Of a stretch of 64,000 nucleotides of DNA, positions 51,101 to 64,000 are shown one piece after another. This DNA is from Dasyornis broadbenti (Eukaryota > Chordata > Aves > Passeriformes > Dasyornithidae). Positions within the stretch are counted from its first letter, which is position 1. Every line of letters begins with the position of its first letter. Below the pieces are notes generated by a model. It made no database searches, had not been told where the DNA came from, and was given only the letters and a program-made list of their open reading frames with translations. The position numbers were made by a program, and so were the translations under genes. The stretch lies in the NCBI GenBank assembly GCA_013397935.1, contig VZRN01001114.1, positions 1,033,507 to 1,097,506 on the forward strand, given 5' to 3'.

Positions 51101-53403
51101 TGACATCTGTTAATTTCTGGTATTTTCCCAGCTATTCCATTTCTGAGTCATATTTTTCACCAAATTATTCTTCATACACCTTCTTATTATACATAGAAGC
51201 AGGTAAGAGTGGTCCCAGAGAATGCCACAAAGCACTTACAAAGTTAGGTCCCAATCCTGTAGTCTCCTTATACTCCCAGGAGAGCTCTGTGGCATTTCTC
51301 ATGTCTGCCAATGTCCTCTAGTGTTCCTCTAGCTACAGGATCAACACCTTGGTCAAAGGAGAGGGTCATGAGCTTTTAACGGATCTGCACTAAAATTTTT
51401 ATCATATTTTTTATGCCTGCAATGTAAGCGCAGTTAAATAACCCATGGCACTGAATGTTTCACTCAGCTATCCAGGGGTGAATATTACCATTTATTTGGG
51501 GACTTGTCAAAGTATTATTTTCATTACACTAATAAATACTGTAAAAGTCAAAATAAAAAATGTTATAAGTTCTGGAACATGTCTTATCTAAATCTATATG
51601 ATCTGGAAATATTTAGCAGGGGAGTTCAGTAATACAAAACAGAAACAGAAAGGGTCCTGGGTAAAGCCTTAGGGAAATGCCAAACTATTAATTACACATT
51701 AAGCGAATGGTTTTTATTTTTGTATTGAAACAGCAACTATTCAAAGTCTATGCTACAGTACAACAAAAATTATTCTCTGGTATAACTTAGTGCAGAAGTC
51801 TGAGTTATTTTGATCCCTAGAGTCAAGGTACTTTAAAAGATGAAATAAAATTGCGTTGGGATTTTTTAAATTAGGAAATAGGAGAGACAAATTCTGACCC
51901 ATTAGCACAGAACTTGGCAAATACTAATTATAAATCAAAGTTGTGCGCTGCAAATATTCTTGCAAGTTTAACTGTGTACTTGCAATTTATTTTTCTCACC
52001 CAAATGATTTTCCCAAAATGAATTTAATATTAGTACATATCACCAATACTCCTAATAGTTCTGATGAAGTCAAAAGGACTGTCCCCATGCATAAAAAGAG
52101 AATGTTTGCCCAATCAAGCCCAACAGCTGTTATATGTTGTTGCTTGCACTGTTGGCCATCCATCTAAACTAATAATAAATAATGAAAATTATCTTAAAAA
52201 GGATCCCAAAATACTTCCCTTTTCAAGGGAACTTGCCTTCTCAAGGCATGGCCATAAGCCTTTCATACTCTGTACAAACGTGGGAAATTTGCTTTTGTGT
52301 GCAAAGCCCCCTTCAATACCCAAGTCCTGCAGTATACACTTGTGTGTGTGTTTACACAGAGGCACAAGCTGCATCATCAAAATGCAGACACTTCCAGGAT
52401 GGAGAAGAGACTCTAATCAGAGTATGGATGCTCCTTTGCTCTGGAGAAAAGGTTATGTTTCAGTCAGGACATGAGGGTAAATCTTCCTGTAGTATGTAAA
52501 GCACCACTGGATCTTTAATGTCTAGACTGAGCAGACATGACCTCAGTTTTCTAAGGTTTCCTTAATTCCTCAACTCTCACCTATGAAAGGTCACAGAGCA
52601 GTTCCAATATTACTGAATTTGTGCTTTGCTTTGGATTTTTGGGAGGACTGTTTTGGGGTTTAGCATATTTTGGGGTTGGTTTTTTTTTTCTTTCATTTGA
52701 CCAACCTGTTTCCTCCTCAAATTTGCCTGGTCCTCAGTATCATGAAGTCACTTTCTGTAAGAGCCTTGGATGCAGGGTCAGGGAGAAGATGTAACCTGGA
52801 ATCTGAAACCAGACAGAGCACATCATTCCATGAATCTATGTTCATCTGTGTCTTCTTCAGCCTTCAGTAGCTGAAAGCAGACCAGTAGCTGCAAAAGTGT
52901 AAGTAAGCATAGATGATTTGCACAGTATGAAGAGGAAATGGAGAAGCTAATGCTCAAGTTATCCACAAAAACCAAGTGTAAATAAAGATACAAATCTCTC
53001 TTTGAGCAAAAAAAAAAACTTTCTCCACTAACTATAGTCCTGCTCTGCATGAAACCCTGTATGTTGAACTCACCATCCAGTATTACATCAGGGACCTCAG
53101 GAACCCCTAAATTACTAAGAAAGTGGAAGCGAACTGGGGAGAAATTTATAGAAGAAATCTTCAAAGATTCTTGTTTAGTGGAGACCATTCTTCTTCTTCT
53201 TCTGACGGTTCCCATCCAATAAAGATGTACCTGTCTCATTGTTCATAGTGATTTCTGCCAGCTGTTGCATGTGAACAACTGCCATTCCTTAGGTAAGATT
53301 AACAACCTACCAAAGCATATGGGATCCTTAGTACTGTCCACAGACCTCTCCACAGAAGATGCCTAAGATTTGCAGAGGTGTATCACATTCATATGACTAA
53401 AAA
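48199..53403. other. Unique AT-rich noncoding stretch
   Basis: No transposon or gene was recognised. Opposed frames at 49840-50169 (107 and 96 codons) overlap one another. Frames at 52064-52499 and 52823-53239 (up to 138 codons) have no motif. The sequence around 49480-49600 is very AT-rich. Confidence 0.5.
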
Positions 53404-53422
53404 TTAGTCTAAATTAGACTAA
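53404..53422. repeat. Perfect palindrome, 9-bp arms, 1-nt centre
   Basis: ttagtctaa, a, ttagactaa. The sequence is AT-rich, so chance is plausible. Confidence 0.85.
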
Positions 53423-56277
53423 AAACTAATTTCCTTATGAAAGAACTGCAATTTCCAGGACAATCCTACAATCCCTTCCCAGTTACATCCTATAATTTGT
53501 AAAATTGCTGCATGTGAAAGAACTGAAAAGCATGAAGTCCTGCTTAGCAGAGAATGCACTGTAATTCATTGACTTGGGCTTGGATGCAAGCTACAATGAC
53601 TCTAATGCCCTGCAAGTCTTCCATCAGAAATTAACACAGTGGTGATGAACACTCCCTCCAAATGCACATTCTTACTTTTGTGTGTGTGAGAGCATTTGTC
53701 TTTGTGGTCTCCCAGGGAACCTGAGAGAGGACTTACATTATACAGCCTCACTTAATCCTCCCTCCCCACAAGGATATTATCAACTTGACTCACTAGTTAA
53801 GGTCAACATAACCTTGAGGAAGTTATCACAGTAAAGCCACATGCATTGGTCTAGGGCAGGAGGCACAGCACTCTGCAGAAGCAGGGTTTTGCTTTCAGAA
53901 ACTCACAGACCTGAATCAGGTGAGCTCTCATCATGTGCCAGGGCCAACTAAAACCCAGAGCTGATCTGGGTCAACTGACACAGAGGGCTACCAATGGAAA
54001 ATGGGGTGGAAGTCATTGCATAATGGTGGAAGGGAGGGACTGTCCATAGCAGTTCATTGTTACAGTTAAAAAGTCAAAATAAGCCCTGCCAAAAGATGTT
54101 TTATCTTTTTGAACTCGGTCTTATGTTGATTTTTCTATGTCTGCCTCCTCCCCCAAGTTCCACTGGTTACATCCTTTGCTTATTACTCTAGAGTCATAAA
54201 GTTGTAAAAATACCTTCATTTCACCTATTGACCACTCTTAGATCTCCTAGTCCATAGTTCCTTTAATGAAGTCTTTGGGCAGCATTTCCCTGTATCCTTA
54301 TCTGAGTTTGGTAATAAAGCATATCACAGGCCAACATCCTTTTACAATATATGAATTAGAGCTGGGCAAGCTTTTCATAACAAGTGTTTTATTTAGTAGA
54401 TTAAGCCTTTTGTTCTCTTTCTGAATTATTGTGGAGAAACTTTGACTTCAATTCATCTGGTTGTTATTCACAATTGTTCAAATAACCGTGTCAGTGAACA
54501 TATTTCAGCTGTTTAGATGTTCTCAAATGATTCACTTCAGCTCTTTCTTTTGCTATTTGTTATATGCTATATACTCTTCAAGGGCTGTGTTTGGTTTTAC
54601 ACCACCCGGTGACAATATTACCTAATCCTCACATCACTGGAAGGTCTATGGAGAGGAGCAAAATCAAAGAGATTTCATAATGCCCTCTTTTCCTACTGTT
54701 GTCTGTTCCCAACACATATTTCTTACAAAATTTTGTACAAATATATAATCTGTGATGAGGCCTATTTTCCATTAATAGCCTTTCAATAAAAGTAATTACA
54801 TATCCCCATATTAAGGGCAAGCATTAAAAGATCTGAGAACTCCATCTGATTCAAATGACAGGTTCAGTCAAATATCCAAGATTCCACCTAGAAGTAGCAA
54901 GGCAATGGAATACCAGACTTCCTTAGTTCTGTATCTCACTGAATTCCTTATTTTATTGAAATTAGCATTTCTAAGTATTTTTGTACAATATTCACCTGAC
55001 TTTAATGTGATCTAAGTAGCATACATATCTTCAGATTAACTTCAGACATGTTTCTGCAAGTACAAATCAGAGACAGAATACATGCCACTAAATCTATTTC
55101 AAATTCTTTTGATTGTTATACTTCATAAAATAGTGTATCCTGTCCATAATAATTGATCATGCATCTCCCTTTTTTTGTATTTCAAGAGATTCCCAGAAAC
55201 TGTAAAACTTTTATCTAAACCTCTATTTGCAGTGCAGCAAAACTAGACTGTACCAGGTCAGGATTTGGTTCTGCTCTGTATTACGTGCCTCATGGCTCTG
55301 AAAATAAGAGTTTCTGCAATGGCTTTCTCCATACCTACAGAAATAAAAGCAACATAATTTTTTTAACAAGAAAACAGGCTGAAAGAACTACAATGGACCA
55401 AATTCTACCCTGAAGTCAACATGGGAGCTGCAAGCACTTTTTTAAAGGGAGATTTTAGCATCGAAGTTCTCACATCTGAACACAATATTTGGTAAACTTT
55501 TTCTAGGAATCAAAGCTTTTGTTTTGAAGAGTAAAGAACTGTGATTCAGGGAACCAGGTAAAAAATACTTCAAAATCTCTTCAGGTGTGGCAAATGTTTG
55601 AACCTGTATCCTCTATCACAAGCTTTCACTTACTGTGTTATGTGATCACATGTTTTCCTTTCAATCTGTTAAAGTTATCAGCCATGAGAGCAATTTCTTC
55701 AGATTTCTGCTTAAACATGTAGCTTTAACATTTACTGCATTTTTGCAATTTATCACTCTTTCTACCCTAGTATAGTATGAGCTCTTCAATTTGCTTAAGC
55801 AAATATTGGCAGCAAATCAAAGAAAGTACTGTAACTCCATGGAACACAATTTTAACCTAACTATGGAAAGCATGCCAAGGAGAGCCATGATGTGAAATGT
55901 TAGGCACTAATTTTCCTATGTGGTATATTCTTCCCTGACTATATGCACACGAAGGAGAAAGCATAACCTATTAAATGTTCTGTTTACTAGTTCCTGCAAT
56001 GTCTTCAGAAATACTCTATTAAGTTTTTTCCAAGGGTCGTTACAGCACTGCTTAGACAGAGCTGGCAACCTGACTAATGACATTTATTAATCTTAGTATC
56101 ATGTTTCTTCAATATTTTCATTAGTGACATTTTTCTCTTAGATCTATATTTTCTAGAGCTGTACCACAGATTTTTATTAAGCATTCTGGTTACAAGGAAC
56201 TCCAGTAGGGCACCAGAAAATAGTACTATAAAAGACAATTAAGATACTGCCTGTGAATTTGTCTGAACCTGTATACC
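53423..56277. other. Unique AT-rich noncoding stretch
   Basis: No open frame longer than about 63 codons and no recognised transposon. This is one of the emptiest parts of the window. Confidence 0.6.
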
Positions 56278-56306
56278 TCCACCAAAGGATATTTCCACCA
56301 AAGGAT
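56278..56306. repeat. Small tandem duplication, 16-bp period
   Basis: tccaccaaaggat occurs at 56278-56290 and again at 56294-56306 with a short spacer, a probable slippage duplication. Confidence 0.8.
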
Positions 56307-58162
56307 GGCTTGTAACATGCTAGGCACAAGCTGTGTTTAATTCAGCAGCAGTGTGGTCAGGGCCCTGTTAAGCTCCCTGTGGAGTTACACTGGATTTATA
56401 ACAGTATGATTGTGATTAAGATTTAACTGTGACATCTAGCTGTAAAAATTTCTGTACTTCCATTTTCCAGTGGCTGTAGCGTTCAATCTTCTCAAACACT
56501 TATCTTCTTTTCCATATAAATTGCATGCAGGTACCCCAGAGTGTATGAACACATTTAACACTCAAGTCTCCTGTGCTGTCCTAAAGGAATTGTAATAAAT
56601 AATGGAAAATCCATTACTTAAAAAACAAAATAAAACAAACACAAAAAAAAATCCAAACAAAACTGTAATAATCCATGATGCACATTTTTCATCAGCACTT
56701 ACAGCCTTGCTGCAGGTGCAGTTTTGCAGATACTGGAATTTTTTTTTTTTTTTTGTTTGGAAACCAATCACAATTCATAATGATTATAAAAGGCATGAAT
56801 TTATAAAGCTCCATTTTACATTCATAGGAAAATTTTGCTTTTGCAGCTCAGCTTTCATTGGCTAGCCTTGGTTTTCCCATGATGCATATAGCATGGAAAA
56901 ATAAATAATAGAAGCAAACGTAAAAGTATATTAACAATCTGTCTTCATAATCATACAGGAGCATTGTGCTTGGGTGATAGGCATAGACAACTACTCATAT
57001 ATTGGTCTCCCAACAAAAAGCAAATCATCCCGGGTTTCCTATTGAAGAACACTCCCCTCCCATCCCCCTCTTTTGTTTTTGGATAAATATATCCTGTGGT
57101 GAAGTCAGCAAGCTCCAGACAAGCCCAGGCTCCTCCTCCATTACTTTGAGAAAAGTGTTCCTTCTCATCAAGATACCTGTTGACATACATCACCCTCAGT
57201 CCTTCCCTGTTCCTGCCTCTTCTCTGTCCCTCATCCTTTTGCCAAAGCACCAAATAAAACACCATTGCCCATCACATGATCCACACAGACGAGCTGCAGT
57301 TAAAAAACTAGATTAAGGTAATGATCTAATGCCATTCTTTACCTCAGTCATGGACTACGTTGCATTTATTGATCCCTTTGCCAATTCCAGTCAAGACGCC
57401 TACCATATACTGTGCCAGGAACAACTGGAAAGGCCTCAGAGAAGCCTGAGTGAAGAAGATGGATGTCTGTTTCAGGGTGGACTTAGGCAGTACCCACAGA
57501 AAGAGTACACAGTTATGCCTTGCATGTAACCAATAGTTAAAACTTGGATTGCCTACAAATAAAACTGCTATGAAGCTAGATCTTCTCTTAGGTATATTCC
57601 CCAGATAAATGGTAGAAAGAAAAGAGATTAATTCATACCAACCCATTGAGATAGACACGAACAGCTGCATAGCTGGACTCTAATCTCCAGCAACCAAGAT
57701 TCACAACACCAGGCAACTGAGTGGTTCTGACAATACAGGAAGAAAGGACTGAATGCCAAAAGCCACAGTGCCTGAATTATTGGTGGCGAAATAGAAACCA
57801 GCCCCTCCCCATACGTGCTAGGCTTCCCACATGTGCAGTTTGAGTCAGAAATCCCAGGAATGAGGCCCAATAACCCCAGCACCAAGGCGACATATATCTA
57901 GAGCTAGCTAACATGAAACATGGGCAGTAATAGGGTGTTAGCAGCCTCCTTTCACCCCACAGCTGAAGCTCCTTTCCTTGTGCTACAGAACACACTTCTG
58001 CTTGAGGTCAAGAGCTCCAGAGTTACTCCTGAAGCCCTTTCAGAAACTAGCTACAGACCATTAAGGTGTTTGAAAAGCTGTAGTACAGCGATTCTACCAT
58101 CAGTGTCTTATGCAGAAGCCTACTTGGATAGAGCACTTAAGCAGTTCGCTCCTCTACCTTAA
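56307..58162. other. Noncoding stretch with homopolymer tracts
   Basis: It includes an A-rich tract (about 56619-56665) and a 16-nt T-run (56739-56754). Opposed frames of about 104-108 codons at 56951-57670 overlap each other and show no motif. Confidence 0.5.
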
Positions 58163-58300
58163 AAGTTCAAGCTCCCTGCCCTAACCACAAGACACCACTC
58201 TGGGCTCTCAGGTGAAAATCACACAAACACAGCTGCTTATCCTGATGGAAGACTCACCTGGAAAAAGTGGGACTCGTGTTCCAGTCTCTGCTCTAAGGCT
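58163..58300. repeat. Possible ancient tRNA-like or palindromic repeat relic
   Basis: One part reads gttcaagctccctgccctaa followed by ccaca, and the other reads gtgggactcgtgttccag then tctctgctct. These look like opposite-strand versions of one motif (a GTGGTTAGGGC... / GGTTCAAGTCCCTGCTCT pair) that I associate with old dispersed amniote repeats. The match is weak and no family name can be given. Confidence 0.3.
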
Positions 58301-58554
58301 TAAAGAGATGTTTTCCTATCCATTAGTTCTTCAATGTGAAAGAAAAAGAAAATCACTCCAAACACTGGAGAAACACTGGAGAAGTCCCTAAGAGCACATC
58401 AAAGGCAATTTCTTTAATGTAACAACTAAAAAGCTTTAAATGGTAGCCACTGAATCTTGGTTTCTTTTCTGCACCACAAGAGGAACTGAGAACACTTCTT
58501 CAAAATAGAGAGAAAAATCCTTTTCCCAAAATGAATGAGAAAAATAGTTCTGGA

Positions 58555-58579
58555 TTTTTTTTTTTTTTTTTTTTTTTTT
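58555..58579. repeat. Poly(T) run of 25
   Basis: An uninterrupted 25-nt T tract followed by aagcagg. On the minus strand it would be a poly(A) tail, but the sequence to its right shows no recognisable retrocopy and no target-site duplication was found. Confidence 0.95.
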
Positions 58580-61574
58580 AAGCAGGGGAAAGAACTGAGC
58601 ATGAATTTTTCACGCCTTTAGTAAGAGCAATAATCTCTAGGTTTTGGGAATGGGGGATCATACAAGAAGATACAAACACAACTTGTGAAAGAAATAAGGC
58701 TGTGATATATTCCTTTGAGGATTTAGTGATGTTGTCCTGAGTGCTAGGACGGTCCTGTTCCTCTAAGAACATGAAGCAGATCTTTCACGTTTGGAGACGT
58801 AAGTCCAACTGGAGTGTGACTCTCAGCTGCAGACATCCTGATTTGTTTATCTTACTAAGACACGCTGGCATTTACTTGACTGAAGGTGATGAGCTACGTA
58901 ATGCTCACAGGAAGATAATTCAGTGCTCACAGGCAGCCATTGTGTAAAGACTGGGTGGGTGACTTTACTCAACAACAGGAAAAGACATACTACCTCATCC
59001 TAGCTACCAGCAAGTGTTTAGGAGACTTGTCTAGTTGCCATGTTTCATACAATTGTCCTTGAGATTGCTACTCCAGAGACATGTATTATGTTTGCAATTC
59101 CTCTTAAACAGAAGAGAGAGATGAGATTAGTTCCAAAAGGGTTATTATTGTTTATTTCTCTTCATCCTGCTTTTCTGGGTTATGATTTAGATGAAATTTC
59201 AGTAAATTTGTGTTCTTTCTGTCCTGCAGAGTTTTTCAGACTACTTGCAAAGCTACAGACATCAAGACAGAAAAAAGACGACCATAAAAATAGATACTCT
59301 TGAGAAAATAGAACTATCATCAATAAACAACTGAACAAGAGAAAAATATTAATTCATTTGCAACCTGAATATTCATTTAAAGAGTTTCAAAATAGCAGCC
59401 TTCTCTCTCCCAGACACAAGCAATTTCAAAAATGTAAAACAGGTTTGGAATTGTCATTCACTTGCAGTGGCATTAGACAGAGAGAGCAAGAAGCAGTGGG
59501 GTAAAAGCGGAATTGACATAGATCAGGAGCACTTAGAACTTGCTATCTAGAGAAACGTCTGCTTTACTTCCATCACGGATTAATGAAACACCTCACTAAT
59601 GTTGTGCATTTGTGGTGAGCAAGAAGGTCTGTAGGCAGCACACATATTATATAGTGCACACTACTCCTGTGCATTGCTTTTGAGCATCACCGCCAGAGGC
59701 TTTTTAAGACTCTGCAGCCATGGAATTAGCTGTGGTATTGCCAGCCAGCTGTGTATCCTCCATGGACTTTGGAACAAGCTATAAAAGTAAAAAGAAAAAC
59801 ATACTTTGCCAGCTTTTCGCAAAACAGAGCCAGCACTTTAAGACCAAGTGGGTCCTTTTCTGCCTGGCAAATCTTGAGGTCGGCCTCACAGGTCACCATT
59901 CGGGATTACGTCAGGGACCAGCTGGTTGGGTTCAGGCAGGTTCGGGTTGGTCTGGCAGGCTGCATGAAGTGAACAAAAGCCAGACCAAGACAAAAAGTTG
60001 AGGGAGTGGGATAGGAGGAAATTAAGAAGACTGTTCCAAAGGCTTTTAAATTATGATGCCGATGTTGTTGCAATACTATTGGAAAACTAAATTAATTGCT
60101 ACTTTCCTTAGCCCCCTCCTGCTGTGGCTGTATTTCTTTTAGCTAAGGGCCTGAACTACTAAAGATGCATCCAATTTCCATGCTGTCCAAATGCTTGTTA
60201 TCACAGATTTACAGTAAACTGAGCTGTCATGAAAAACAAGGCTGTTCATTAGGTGGCTCTAGCCTTCAAAGTTTCCAAGAAAACAGAAGTAGTGGCAGGT
60301 AACAACACTACCCTAGGGAAGGCTAATTTCTACAAAATTCTGATCACCTATTTTCTTAAAAGAAGTGGACTTAAAAGAGTTTCTGCTCAAGAGCTCAGCT
60401 GAGGTACCTTGACTCTACAGTCAATCTACAGTCACTACTGGAAAAAAAAGCTAACTACTTTTATTAGATTTTAGTTTGCAGTTACATTACTGGAAAGCCA
60501 AAGGTTTTCTAGGCACTGTAAAACCACATAATAAAAGCTAAGCCCATTTTCTTTAGAAACATGCGGTTCTGCAGCTTCACAATCCGTAACATAAATTGCA
60601 AGGATGCAGCTAGATGGAAACAAATTTTTTTAGTACATCATAGTAAAAATCATCTACATTTTGCTCATCAGAGCTTTACTTGACACAGGCTGTCAGAATC
60701 CCATTGGTAGCATTCCAAGAAAACACTACTTGTTATTTTTGAGATCTATCACCTTTTCTTAAGTTATTCTGTAGCCATTAAACACCCCATGAGCACAATG
60801 ACAGCTGTGTATGCTAGCAAGTTCCCTGTACAGCACAAAGAAATTGAAATTGTAAAGCATGAGAAGTTCCTCTTGTTTGCCCTTCTCCCCTTAAACACTC
60901 AATGTGTCTGTTTAAAGAGTGAGGGTTGTTTTCTATTTCTTTTTACTCTTCTGAGTTTTGTTTCTTCTGAGTTTACTCATGTAATTCATTGCAGACTTTA
61001 GGACAGTAACCTCTGTTGAAATTGCTAGTGGCCCACAGAGCTAGCATAAAATAAAAAGTTACAAGTCCACATAACCTTAATTTTATGGTTATAAGCTATA
61101 TTTACTGCTATATCGTAAGTTTGAAAAGACTGCTAAGTGTTCAGTGTGGGAATGCAGGGAATTTCTCTTAAGTTAGTTTTATGGAGAAATGTGTTGTTAA
61201 ACTGTAGGAAAGGTTACAGTCCTTTCAAGTCCTCCAGAGCTGAACACCTATTAGGCATTTTTAGGGTATGTATAAAATACCCAACCACTCCCTCAATGTC
61301 ATTCATTGAAATTCAAATTCAGGACCTTTGCTCTGTTCAAGTCCCTTTGGTTTTAACACTGTAAACTAACCTGAGTGAGAACGTTATCAAAGAATCAAGG
61401 TGGGAGAATTTGCTCTTTAACTCTTGCCCGCCTGCACTTCTCTAACTTGGAAGCATTTCTTAGCATGGCACATAGACATGGTGCAGCTCAGTGAGTGTAC
61501 AATGTACTAAGCTGAGACTTTATCAACAGGAGATGGAGTGCTCTTAGTACTTCTATCCTGGTTTATCTAATGAG
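58580..61574. other. Unique noncoding stretch
   Basis: The 59870-59970 part has a local CpG cluster and a loose GGTTCGGGTTGG-type repetition. The overlapping plus frames there (93 and 73 codons) show no family. No transposon was recognised. Confidence 0.5.
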
Positions 61575-61675
61575 TCTGGACAGGCTACAACCACCTAGGT
61601 GACTCAGTTTCTCCACCTGTAAAACTATAATGACTACTTTCAAACATACTGAATTCTCTTGTGACCTGCCAGAGA
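61575..61675 (-). repeat. MIR-like SINE relic
   Basis: The + strand reads gtgactcagtttctccacct then gtaaaactataatgactact. This matches the antisense of the MIR core (CTCAGTTTCCTCATCTGTAAAATGGGGATAATAATA), so the SINE is on the minus strand. Divergence is high and the ends are approximate. Confidence 0.6.
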
Positions 61676-64000
61676 ACAAATGCAGAGCAAGAGAATGTAC
61701 TGTTGCTACACACACTTCTCAGCCTCTCCTCCCCTCAATCCCTCACTCTCTGCCAAGGTATGTGCCCAGTCAGTGGTGACCACACAATAAGCTGGACTAA
61801 ACACTGCCTGTAGACAGAGACTTAGCAAAAGGCCTGCATTATGGAGTCACCCTGATCATGTGCATTAAATCCATGTACACTGCCTCCAGGATGTGGATTG
61901 GCACAATTGTTGTGAGACAGACCCAGCAAGAATGTGGGGACAGGGTCAGAGACCTGTCTGCATGATAGGTACAGCCCTGAATGTGTCTGTCCCTTGAATG
62001 TGCTCCTGATGTGTAATGGGGTGGGGGGGCCACAGGGCTTAGGGAAGGTGGTAGGGAAGAGAGAAGCCTGCATTGAAGGCTATGCACTGCTCAGAGTACC
62101 CTGTAGTTTCGTGGTTTGCTACATGGCATGGCCCAGTCTTTTGAAAAATCTCCTTTCTCATCTCCACTATTTTAAATTATTATTGTTGTCTACATCTACT
62201 GCAAATGTTGAAGTTTCCATCTTCTCCTTGTTGCTCACATCACTTCAATTTTAATTCTGCATTTCTTTTTTATAGGAAACAGTTTATTATTTTTTACAGA
62301 ATGTCAAGAGGATCTGAGCCTGAAACAAGGCTTCGCAATTCAGCATACAGTGTCATCTAAAACATGAAAATAAATTGTGTGATAGAGAAACTGAAGAACA
62401 AATGCTTTCCGGCATTTGCTTTCTCTTTCAGGCATTAGGGGTTTTTAGATTGCAAGAAAAAGTTCCTTTTAACTTCCAGCTACAGTTTTCTAGCAGTATC
62501 TTTTGGTTTTAAACGACTGATGATCTACTCTTCCAGTGAGGTCATGAAAATAAATTTTAGACCAGCCAAACAACCTCTTGAAGTTCAGTTCACCTTCTGC
62601 CAGATTTCTGAAAAATAGTAATGTCATTCTGCAATGCCCTCTGCTGGGAGACACAGCTTGGAGCTGGAAGGAGAGCTACGAGTTCCTGTCCTCCAACAAG
62701 GAACAGATATTTGCAATGAGATGGACTGGATTTTCACCTTCTGTATGAAATCTTGAACCTGCTGAAATCAGTGAGGTCCTATCTTTTAATTTACACTTTG
62801 CCCTTAACCATTCTCCCTTTTGAAAACTGCCCTGGAAAAAAACCCTGTTTATTTCAAGTCCAAATGAAAACCTCATTAGTCACAGACGTGAAGATCTCTC
62901 TTCAGCATTTGAGTTTCTAGAGCAAGGTTTTATGAAGTTTTCGTCCATAAAAGACTGTTCTTGTTGCCATTCTTCTAAGTCATTTTCACTGTAAAAGCCT
63001 GTACAAAATCACACATGCAAATGGCATTTATGTTACACAGGTGTGATTCTGCCTAACATATATTTCCACCGATCAGGATTCTTCTACTGATGCAGTGAAA
63101 CAAAGTGCAGTGCTATGCAGTGAAACAAAGGAGTGTATCTGGAACATGATGTGTGACAATACCAGCCCTGTCAGCTGCCACTTCTGTCTCCAAGATGCAG
63201 CATCCTGGGGCCTCAGGAAGAAAAATCTCACTGGGGAGCAGGATATTAGTGTGGAGTTCACACAAACAGCACCTTCACCCCTGCATGCACACACATGCCA
63301 TGCCCCTGTGGTTTATGGGATAGTTATTCCTAGCTCACAACTCTTCTGGAGAATCATCCCTGAAAAATATTTTCCAGCCTTGGCAAGGGTGATGGAACAC
63401 TATCTCTGCTTTGGTTTCAGCTCCCTCAGCTAGGCTGGTTTTACATGGTGTTTGTCTCTCACCCCAGCTGTGCAATGGGCAGCAAGCAGGAAGGATTTTT
63501 CCACAATAGTCCCCGGCTCTCTCTGCTTGATGCTTTCTCCTTCCTAATCACATTCTCACAGTCTAGTTCCCTCCCGGCAGGCCAATTATCTTATATTTAC
63601 TACTAATTATTATTTCTGTTAAATGGAAACATTTTTACCTTGTGATATGTTCTCTGCGCTGACCTGCTTTATCACCACATGCCTCCCTCTGCTCTGCGTT
63701 ACAGGGACTGACACCATTGGTGCCAGAGAATGCAGGTGCAGTAAAACTGCACAGCACGTGGCAACACCATTTTTATTCAAAGTTACACATAATTATCATT
63801 GATTTGGAAGTGTGACCTCCTTGTTACACAGCCTTACAAGCTGACAGTTTCTTTCCAGAAACAACTTTCCAATGTTTGTTATGCCCTCACGGAGATTGAA
63901 ATGTCATGGTTATAAGAAATTTTGAGGATTATGCCATGCTAATTAAAAGGCCCTCAGACAAGTATTTTTTTGTTTTGTATACTGTCCTGAAAAATCTTCT
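61676..64000. other. Unique noncoding stretch to window end
   Basis: Opposed frames at 61822-62254 and a 112-codon frame at 63095-63433 lack motifs. A short tandem duplication lies at 63090-63130. The last kilobase includes AT-rich sequence (63590-63640) that could be a conserved element, untestable here. Confidence 0.5.
63090..63130. repeat. Short tandem duplication, 25-bp period
   Basis: atgcagtgaaacaaag occurs at 63090-63105 and again at 63115-63130, separated by tgcagtgct. Confidence 0.85.

Noticed and set aside
1..64000. CRISPR arrays, bacterial operons, rRNA genes, tRNA genes
   Set aside because: There are no regularly spaced repeats, no ribosome-binding-site/operon structure and no convincing tRNA cloverleaf or rRNA sequence. 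The content is avian nuclear DNA.

Overview
The window is vertebrate nuclear DNA from a bird. The main evidence is the transposon content. There are several CR1 LINE fragments, all in the + orientation, including 3' ends with the CR1-specific ATTCTRTG tail and no poly(A). There are two solo-LTR-like blocks of avian endogenous-retrovirus type, plus faint MIR-like SINE relics shared across amniotes. The LTR types fit a neoavian and possibly passerine genome, but that placement is inference. Base composition is AT-rich and CpG-poor apart from one short CpG-dense patch. One ambiguous base (n) lies at 17001.

I found no convincing protein-coding host gene. The longest open frames (182, 175 and 171 codons) sit in ordinary sequence or antisense to CR1. 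None shows a recognisable domain, splice structure or codon pattern. The window reads as a large intron or a gene desert.

Layout. 1-11.3 kb: unique noncoding DNA with an ancient CR1 relic (~335-530), an 18-bp tandem palindrome (915-950), a pair of perfect hairpins (5051-5098) and a TG-rich microsatellite (~6350). 11.3-13.1 kb: the largest element, a 5'-truncated, decayed CR1 that keeps recognisable reverse-transcriptase motifs. 14.3-15.9 kb: two identical 59-bp segments 1.55 kb apart. 20.69-20.91 kb: a CpG-rich patch with a possible first coding exon. 23.1 kb: an A/C-rich low-complexity tract. 25.65-25.84 kb and 40.62-40.79 kb: two copies of an unidentified repeat family, one of them internally rearranged by inversion. 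28.97-29.70 kb: a younger CR1 3' end. 30.14-30.79 kb: a solo LTR with TG...CA ends and a 6-bp target-site duplication. 37.87-38.46 kb: an ERVL-type solo LTR. 46.7-48.2 kb: an old CR1 body and a separate CR1 3' tail. 48.2-64 kb: mostly unique AT-rich DNA with a MIR-like relic, poly(T) tracts and small tandem duplications.

No genes work together here. The window mainly records repeated retroelement insertion and small local rearrangements. I see no evidence for an undescribed biological system. The observations most worth checking are the inverted/split repeat family, the 59-bp duplication, the paired hairpins, the tandem palindrome and the CpG-dense candidate exon.
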